A stretch of DNA of 64,000 nt from NCBI RefSeq assembly GCF_010894435.1, contig NZ_JAAIXZ010000009.1:167342-231341 (forward strand), given 5' to 3'. The notes beneath the pieces were generated by a model, which saw nothing but the letters and a program-made list of their open reading frames with translations, did not search any database and was not told the origin of the DNA. The stretch comes from Pyxidicoccus trucidator (GTDB taxonomy: Bacteria > Myxococcota > Myxococcia > Myxococcales > Myxococcaceae). Of the stretch, positions 62,507 to 64,000 are shown in pieces; the stretch's first letter is position 1; the number at the start of each line of letters is the position of its first letter. A program made the translations under genes and the position numbers.

Positions 62507-62538
62507 CGATCGACCGTTTCCGCCCGCCCCCTCGAGAT

Positions 62539-62644
62539 GCTGGTGCAATTCCAGCCCGCCGCTCCATCCGCTTTGCGCGGCGGTCGTTCAATCGCAGGAC
62601 GCGAGGTCTCAACCTGAGGCGGAGACTTCAAACGTGCGGACCTC
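62539..62644 (+). ncRNA. Circularly permuted tRNA-like unit 2
   Basis: Same order as unit 1: T-arm GCTGG/CCAGC with 7-nt loop TGCAATT (62539-62555); 3' acceptor strand CCGCCGC (62556-62562); then T and CCA in the 14-nt joining loop; 5' acceptor strand GCGGCGG (62577-62583), fully complementary; TC; and D-arm GTTC/GGAC with one wobble (62586-62600). GAGGTC (62603-62608) can pair with GACCTC (62639-62644) as an anticodon-like stem with a 30-nt loop. Two independent units with the same unusual order make chance unlikely. Confidence 0.62.
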
Positions 62645-62661
62645 ACCCATGGCAGCAAACC

Positions 62662-62702
62662 GAGCCCGGTCGGGAGGACAGCCCGGCCGGGCTCACCATT
62701 TT
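62662..62702 (+). terminator. Strong rho-independent terminator ending the tRNA-like array
   Basis: 13-bp stem (62662-62674 with 62682-62694, one wobble) around AGGACAG, followed by ACCATTTT. It defines the 3' end of a transcript that would include the gene at 61556 and both tRNA-like units. Confidence 0.85.
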
Positions 62703-62817
62703 CCAGCACTGACGTACCTGCTTGCCGCGCGCGGTCAGCCCCGCCGGGCGCGCGCGCCCCCTACCCGGCACACAAGTGCTTGACGAGGTGCCTGGGGGAG
62801 GACTCGGATGCGCGCCC
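62703..62817. other. Intergenic stretch before the carboxypeptidase gene
   Basis: 115 bp with a GC-only inverted stretch (GGGCGCGCGCGCCC, 62746-62759). It must hold the carboxypeptidase promoter. No gene or tRNA-like element is seen. Confidence 0.5.
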
Positions 62818-64000
62818 ATGACTGAGCTGCTCACCCGCGCCGAAGCCTCGAAGTACACGCAGACCTCTCGTCACTCGGATGTGCTCGCCTTCGTGGATGA
62901 GCTCTGCCGTCGCACGAAGCTCGTCCGGCGCGTGGACTTCGGGAAGAGCGGCGAGGGCCAGCCCCTGGTCGCCCTCATCGTGAGCGACCGCAACTGCTTC
63001 ACGCCGGAGCTGGCGCGCAAGCAGAAGAAAGTCATCGTGCTGGTGGAGGCCAACATCCACGCTGGCGAGGTGGAGGGCAAGGAGGCCCTGCTCGCCCTGA
63101 CCCGGGACCTCACGCTGACGAAGCTCGGCAAGAAGCTGCTGGACCGGCTGTGCCTGGTGCTGGTCCCCAACTTCAACCCGGATGGCAATGACCGCATCAG
63201 CCCCAACAACCGCAAGCTGAACCTCAAGGACCTGGAGGGCCAGGTGAACCCCGAGGGCGGCGTGGGCATGCGCTACACGGGCGAGGGCTGGAACCTCAAC
63301 CGCGACAACATGAAGCAGGAGGCGCCGGAGACGCGCGCGCTCGCCTCGCTGCACCAGACGTGGTGGCCCCACGTGTTCATCGACTGCCACACCACCGACG
63401 GCAGCATCCACGCCTGCGACCTCACCTTCGACACCTCGCACTCCAACGAGCCCCTCTTCGCGGAGCTGCGCGAGTACAACCGCGAGATGCTGGAGCGCGT
63501 CTCCAAGGCCGTGAAGGGGCGCCACGACTTCGACAGCTTCTGGTACGGCAACTACAAGGTGGAGGGCGACCCGAACTCCGGCTGGCACACCTACCCCGCG
63601 CTGCCCCGCTTCGGCAGCCACTACCGGGGGCTGCTCGGCCGCATCGACGTGCTGCTGGAGACGTACAGCTACATCGACTTCCCGCGCCGCTGCGCGGTGA
63701 TACGGGCGTGGCTGCTGGAGCTGCTGCGCGACGCGGCGAAGCACGCCACCGCGTACCGCGCCATCACCGCCGCCGAGGAGGAGCGCATCATCGCGCGCGG
63801 CGAGTCGCCCGACCCGCAGGCGCTGGTGGGCATCAACTACGGCGTCGCCACGCGTGACGAGAAGGGCGCGCTCGTCTTCGAGTACCCCGCCCACGCGAAG
63901 CCCGGCGACGTGGCCCACATCCTCGCCTACGACGAGGCGAGCATCGCCGCGCGGCGCTACCCCGGGAAGAAGAAGCGCACGTACCGCATCCCCCACTACC
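62818..64000 (+). CDS. M14 zinc carboxypeptidase, 3' end outside window
   Basis: The frame runs open from ATG 62818 to the window edge, 394 codons. Zinc ligands are in ANIHAGEVEGKEA (HxxE) and FIDCHTTDGS; the substrate-binding LNRDN and VLVPNFNPDGN segments are those of M14 peptidases. No signal peptide is visible at this start, and GGAGGA lies 16 nt upstream, so the start may be slightly different. It removes C-terminal residues from peptides or acts on peptidoglycan stems. The missing part would hold any C-terminal domain. Confidence 0.85.
   Translation, partial: MTELLTRAEASKYTQTSRHSDVLAFVDELCRRTKLVRRVDFGKSGEGQPLVALIVSDRNCFTPELARKQKKVIVLVEANIHAGEVEGKEALLALTRDLTLTKLGKKLLDRLCLVLVPNFNPDGNDRISPNNRKLNLKDLEGQVNPEGGVGMRYTGEGWNLNRDNMKQEAPETRALASLHQTWWPHVFIDCHTTDGSIHACDLTFDTSHSNEPLFAELREYNREMLERVSKAVKGRHDFDSFWYGNYKVEGDPNSGWHTYPALPRFGSHYRGLLGRIDVLLETYSYIDFPRRCAVIRAWLLELLRDAAKHATAYRAITAAEEERIIARGESPDPQALVGINYGVATRDEKGALVFEYPAHAKPGDVAHILAYDEASIAARRYPGKKKRTYRIPHY

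Noticed and set aside
62406-62530. Normal-order tRNA starting at GACGGGG
   Set aside because: No CCCCGTC occurs downstream of the D-arm; the only complement is upstream, which is why a permuted order is proposed.

Overview
The window reads as a chromosomal segment from a myxobacterium, most likely Myxococcaceae (Myxococcus, Corallococcus or Pyxidicoccus type). This is an inference from very high GC with GC-rich third codon positions, many lipoproteins and secreted proteins with Gly/Asp/Ala/Pro-rich linkers, secreted hydrolases, a golvesin-type domain, DUF418 and DUF808 proteins, and large orphan signalling proteins. No insertion sequence, phage gene, rRNA, CRISPR array or canonical tRNA is visible.

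Left edge (1-7.4 kb): the 3' part of a repetitive secreted protein, a lipoprotein, and a membrane-anchored STAND/NACHT-like NTPase with an extracytoplasmic beta-propeller sensor.

7.5-27.1 kb: a type II polyketide synthase cluster, a type seldom seen in myxobacteria. The core runs rightward: Ayg1/FrsA-like hydrolase homologue, PF04199 cyclase, didomain aromatase/cyclase, ActIII-type ketoreductase, KSalpha, KSbeta, ACP and a dedicated AcpS-type transferase. A divergent arm encodes an aromatase-acyl-CoA ligase fusion, a muconolactone-isomerase-like protein and an isomerase-cyclase fusion. After a patatin gene come a multicopper oxidase, a second and catalytically intact Ayg1-like hydrolase, and an HlyD/ABC exporter. 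The set suggests an aromatic polyketide or pigment that is oxidised and exported.

27.1-36 kb: housekeeping and accessory genes. These include a Ro60/TROVE protein with a terminator-like hairpin in its leader (possible Y RNA), an acetate kinase-PduL fusion, a 33-residue Lys-rich protein, a TolQ/ExbB-like protein, a PhyH dioxygenase and a guanine deaminase.

36.2-41.4 kb: a tight five-gene operon of unknown purpose: a protein with about 44 AAEPM-type pentads, a PaaK-like adenylating enzyme, a nucleoside deoxyribosyltransferase-like protein, a HemW/HemN-like radical SAM enzyme and a SAM methyltransferase.

41.5-61.4 kb: mainly secreted or surface proteins (Notum-like esterase, lipase-like lipoprotein, EEP phosphatase, trypsin-like protease, M36 metalloprotease, golvesin-domain protein, dihaem cytochrome with beta-propeller) plus a nitroreductase, DUF418, DUF808 and a zinc-ribbon J-domain protein.

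61.5-64 kb: the most unusual locus. A conserved-type 243-residue protein gene is followed by two tRNA-like units in circularly permuted order (T-arm, 3' acceptor strand, 5' acceptor strand, D-arm), then a strong terminator. A partial M14 carboxypeptidase gene ends the window.
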